Source: Thermodesulfobacteriota bacterium
GTDB lineage: Bacteria > Desulfobacterota > BSN033 > UBA1163
NCBI GenBank assembly: GCA_030024065.1
Contig: JASEIE010000253.1
Coordinates: 1 to 5,770, forward strand
Direction: 5' to 3'
Length of the DNA stretch: 5,770 nt
The notes beneath the pieces are model-generated. The model saw nothing but the letters and a program-made list of their open reading frames with translations, made no database searches and was not told the origin of the DNA. Position numbers and translations under genes: made by a program. Of this stretch, positions 4,099 to 5,770 are shown in pieces (within the stretch, counting starts at the first letter, position 1; each line of letters starts with the position of its first letter).

Positions 4099-5319
4099 AT
4101 GGCTACGCTTATGGCGGATGCAATATTCCATGAGACAGGGATAACTCCGATAATAGGCATACTCAACTCCCCTCATCAAATCGATCTTGAGGGAGACGAA
4201 AACATCGACCTCCTACCACCAGATTATAAGGTTTTAGATAACAATTTGTATGCAATAAATGACACTTACTTTGCATATACAACTCGAGGATGTCGAAGAA
4301 GTTGCAAATATTGTGGAGTACCTGAGATTGAGCCTTCTTATGTCGAATATATAGACATAAAGCGAGTGATTTCAGAACTACGCAACAAATACGGGGATAA
4401 ATCAAAACTGAAACTAATGGATAATAACGTTCTTGCGTCCTCGCGATTAGAGCAGGTCGTTGAAGACCTTATTATTCTTGGATATGGGAGAGGACAATTT
4501 ACTAATATGAAACCCAGGAGACAACGAGTTATTGACTTTAATCAAGGATTGGATGCCCGACACATAAATGAGAAAACAATGTCTTTGCTGTCTAAACTTA
4601 ATATAAAACCTATGAGGGTGGCTTTCGACCACGTGAAAGATAAGAAGACTTATGTGCGCGCACTCGAGATCGCTCGAAAATATGGAATAAGAGAGTTTTC
4701 CAATTATATGCTCTACAACTGGAAAGATACTCCCAAGGATTTATATGAGAGATTGGTAATTAACATCAGGCTCAATGAGGCATGGGGAAGGGGGACAAAT
4801 AGCCCTTCCGGCGCAATTTACAGCTATCCAATGCGGTATGCACCTATCAAAAACAGATATCCAAACGAGTCTAATCGAGATCGCGATTATGTTCCGCCGA
4901 GCTCAGAGACAAAGTTTGACTTCCTCAATTCCGCAGTTTGGACAAAGCGTTTTACAAGAAACGTTGAAATAATGAAAGGGGCGGCATTCGGGGCAATCTC
5001 TCCAACGCCAACGCTAGCCTGGAGAACAATTGGAGAAACGTTCGAAGAATTCATCGTCAACCTTTACATGCCGGAGGAACTTTTAAGGAACAGAAACAAA
5101 CATGAAAGAAGAGTATATGAGTACGAGCCGAAACGTCCACCCGGGACAGGCAAAGTTGAAGGATTTCGGACTTTTATTCTGCGTCTTTTTAAGGAACAAC
5201 CAGAGGAAGCTGCTAGATTTCATAATGCTGTGAGTGCTAATACAACCAGTTCAATCCGAGAATACTATAACAAATGCACAAATAAAGAGGTTAAAGAATG
5301 GTTAAAGCTCTACCTTTGA
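4099..5319 (+). CDS. Radical SAM protein, 5'-truncated, with partial B12-binding-like N-terminus
   Basis: The 406-aa ORF carries a radical SAM core. C65-RRS-C69-KY-C72 in YTTRGCRRSCKYCGVP is the CxxxCxxC motif that binds the [4Fe-4S] cluster and S-adenosylmethionine. Later core stretches are KLKLMDNNVLAS, FNQGLDARH, RVAFDHVKDKKTYVRAL and FSNYMLYNWKDTPKDLYERL. The C-terminal part has IYSYPMRYAPI and VWTKRFTRNVEIM, shared, as I recall, by an uncharacterised radical SAM group. The frame is open from 4033 (after TAA 4030) through YYEFSVKDPHNLFIGGP before ATG 4099, so homology begins upstream of the ATG, right at the edge of the inverted-repeat element. The rest of the N-terminus lies before the element. 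ATG 4099 has only a weak GGTGG site. The 3' ORF could be made as a truncated enzyme but is more likely a decaying gene. The substrate is unknown; the neighbouring endonuclease hints at a defence or DNA-modification context. Confidence 0.8.
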   Translation: MATLMADAIFHETGITPIIGILNSPHQIDLEGDENIDLLPPDYKVLDNNLYAINDTYFAYTTRGCRRSCKYCGVPEIEPSYVEYIDIKRVISELRNKYGDKSKLKLMDNNVLASSRLEQVVEDLIILGYGRGQFTNMKPRRQRVIDFNQGLDARHINEKTMSLLSKLNIKPMRVAFDHVKDKKTYVRALEIARKYGIREFSNYMLYNWKDTPKDLYERLVINIRLNEAWGRGTNSPSGAIYSYPMRYAPIKNRYPNESNRDRDYVPPSSETKFDFLNSAVWTKRFTRNVEIMKGAAFGAISPTPTLAWRTIGETFEEFIVNLYMPEELLRNRNKHERRVYEYEPKRPPGTGKVEGFRTFILRLFKEQPEEAARFHNAVSANTTSSIREYYNKCTNKEVKEWLKLYL

Positions 5320-5332
5320 CGCTCATTTGAAC

Positions 5333-5394
5333 TGACCCACCTTTACTCAAAAGAATTGACCCACCGATAAGATGCTCAGGATGTTTGACCCACC
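5333..5394. repeat. Three TGACCCACC direct repeats, likely IS21-like element end
   Basis: TGACCCACC is repeated at 5333-5341, 5357-5365 and 5386-5394, with 24 and 29 bp periods, beginning 14 bp after the radical SAM stop. IS21-family elements carry several short transposase-binding repeats near each end, and ends containing GACCCACC are familiar to me in such elements. No istA or istB gene follows, so this would be an isolated end or solo remnant. Confidence 0.55.
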
Positions 5395-5398
5395 CCTT

Positions 5399-5432
5399 GC
5401 CCTCCGGAGGGAAAGAGGGCTATTTTTCTTTT
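5399..5432 (+). terminator. Rho-independent terminator after the radical SAM gene
   Basis: GCCCTC (5399-5404) and GAGGGC (5415-5420) form a 6-bp stem with a 10-nt loop, followed at once by TATTTTTCTTTT. An alternative fold is the perfect palindrome CCCTCCGGAGGG (5400-5411). It lies 80 nt after the radical SAM stop. Confidence 0.6.
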
Positions 5433-5471
5433 CATCTCATTAACAATCGTCATATTGGCTTTTTTGAAGGG

Positions 5472-5509
5472 ATAAAAAAGGAAAGCCCGAAGCGGCGACT
5501 TCGGGCCTT
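5472..5509 (-). terminator. Minus-strand terminator-like hairpin
   Basis: GCCCGAAG (5485-5492) and CTTCGGGC (5499-5506) form a perfect 8-bp stem with a 6-nt loop. On the - strand it extends by a G-U and two A-U pairs and is followed by a T-rich run (complement of 5472-5484). On the + strand the extension is an A-C mismatch and there is no T-run. No - strand gene is visible upstream of it in the window. Confidence 0.55.
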
Positions 5510-5602
5510 CAGGGAGAGCTCCGCAAACAATCGGAAGCTCAAGGAGATTACTTATTTTTATCATGGCTTCTGGCTGTTTGCAAGGTCGGAGGCTATTTTA
5601 TT

Positions 5603-5770
5603 TTGTTTTTGGTTGAGGTTTGTTGCCGCTGGTGTGGTGCAAGGTTCTACGTATGTCGGCGATGCTGGAGGGGGCAAGCTTATTGTGGTGAGGAGTGCCG
5701 CGGTTTAGGGAGGCGCAGAGCTCACCGGGAGGCGGAGAGGCGTTACCGGCAGACCCTGAAAGGGAAGAAG
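5603..5770 (+). CDS. Small cysteine-rich (zinc-binding-like) protein, 3' end outside the window
   Basis: The frame reads FLVEVCCRWCGARFYVCRRC, then WRGQAYCGEECRGLGRRRAH and REAERRYRQTLKGKK up to the last base. The pattern CC-x2-C-x6-C-x2-C-x6-C-x3-C followed by a strongly basic tail with RYRQT-KGK is a small family I recall as uncharacterised proteins often found near insertion sequences; zinc binding is inferred from the Cys spacing. I suggest TTG 5603, with GGAGG at 5588-5592 and 10 nt spacing; TTG 5609 is possible. The frame is open further upstream but reads as non-coding sequence. The overlapping ATG frame 5385-5708 has no recognisable content and is rejected. The IS21-like end 200 bp upstream fits the usual company of this family. 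Confidence 0.65.
   Translation, partial: MFLVEVCCRWCGARFYVCRRCWRGQAYCGEECRGLGRRRAHREAERRYRQTLKGKK

Noticed and set aside
4775..4972. 65-aa + strand frame inside the radical SAM gene
   Set aside because: Out-of-frame shadow of a conserved coding region.
5333..5394. CRISPR array
   Set aside because: The repeat unit is only 9 bp, there are three copies with unequal short spacers, and no cas gene is present.
5385..5708. 107-aa + strand frame covering terminators and the Cys-rich gene start
   Set aside because: It runs through the two terminator hairpins and has no family features; the Cys-rich frame over the same DNA has a clear motif.

Overview
The window looks like accessory DNA from a mid-GC bacterium. 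The gene families, the GC-rich palindrome and the decayed insertion-sequence debris resemble what I know from Desulfobacterota-like (deltaproteobacterial) environmental genomes. That placement is inference; there is no rRNA, tRNA or housekeeping marker here. Every gene I can support is on the + strand, and about half of them are broken.

Region 1 (1-960) holds two damaged genes. An ORF6N-domain gene (76-645) is intact except for one in-frame TAG at 409-411. A small gene of unknown function (734-959) is put out of frame by a 22-nt palindrome; removing the palindrome in silico restores a single 67-codon reading frame. Region 2 (960-2110) is an intact two-gene module: a winged-helix plus MNT nucleotidyltransferase protein, overlapped by a HEPN-domain protein that starts inside it. 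GTACC repeats just upstream look like an operator. The module resembles MntA-HepT type toxin-antitoxin pairs but has a variant HEPN motif. About 100 bp of the small gene recurs in the same orientation on the far side of the module (2178-2279), so the pair sits between direct repeats.

Region 3 (2300-3728) begins with the N-terminal part of a membrane protein (2358-2561). It runs straight into what looks like the C-terminal third of a ParB-like protein (2545-2865), suggesting a deletion junction near 2535. The fragment overlaps by a few bases an apparently full-length restriction endonuclease of the BglII family (start 2853 or 2862, stop 3728). No DNA methyltransferase is visible. Region 4 (3729-5319) is a radical SAM gene with a cobalamin-binding-like N-terminus. 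Its 5' part survives out of frame at about 3748-3902. A 150-bp element with 18-bp terminal inverted repeats (3897-4046) lies between this remnant and a 406-codon ORF (4099-5319) that keeps the CxxxCxxC cluster motif.

Region 5 (5320-5770) has three TGACCCACC direct repeats resembling the end of an IS21-like element, a + strand terminator, a second hairpin that fits a terminator only on the - strand, and the start of a small cysteine-rich protein that runs off the window.

Overall this reads as an eroding defence or mobile island: a phage-type ORF6N gene, an NTase/HEPN pair, a ParB-like fragment, an orphan type II endonuclease and a radical SAM gene, repeatedly interrupted by short palindromic or inverted-repeat insertions. 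The most notable observations are the two small non-autonomous insertions whose pre-insertion reading frames can still be traced, and the codon-conserved repeat flanking the NTase/HEPN pair.
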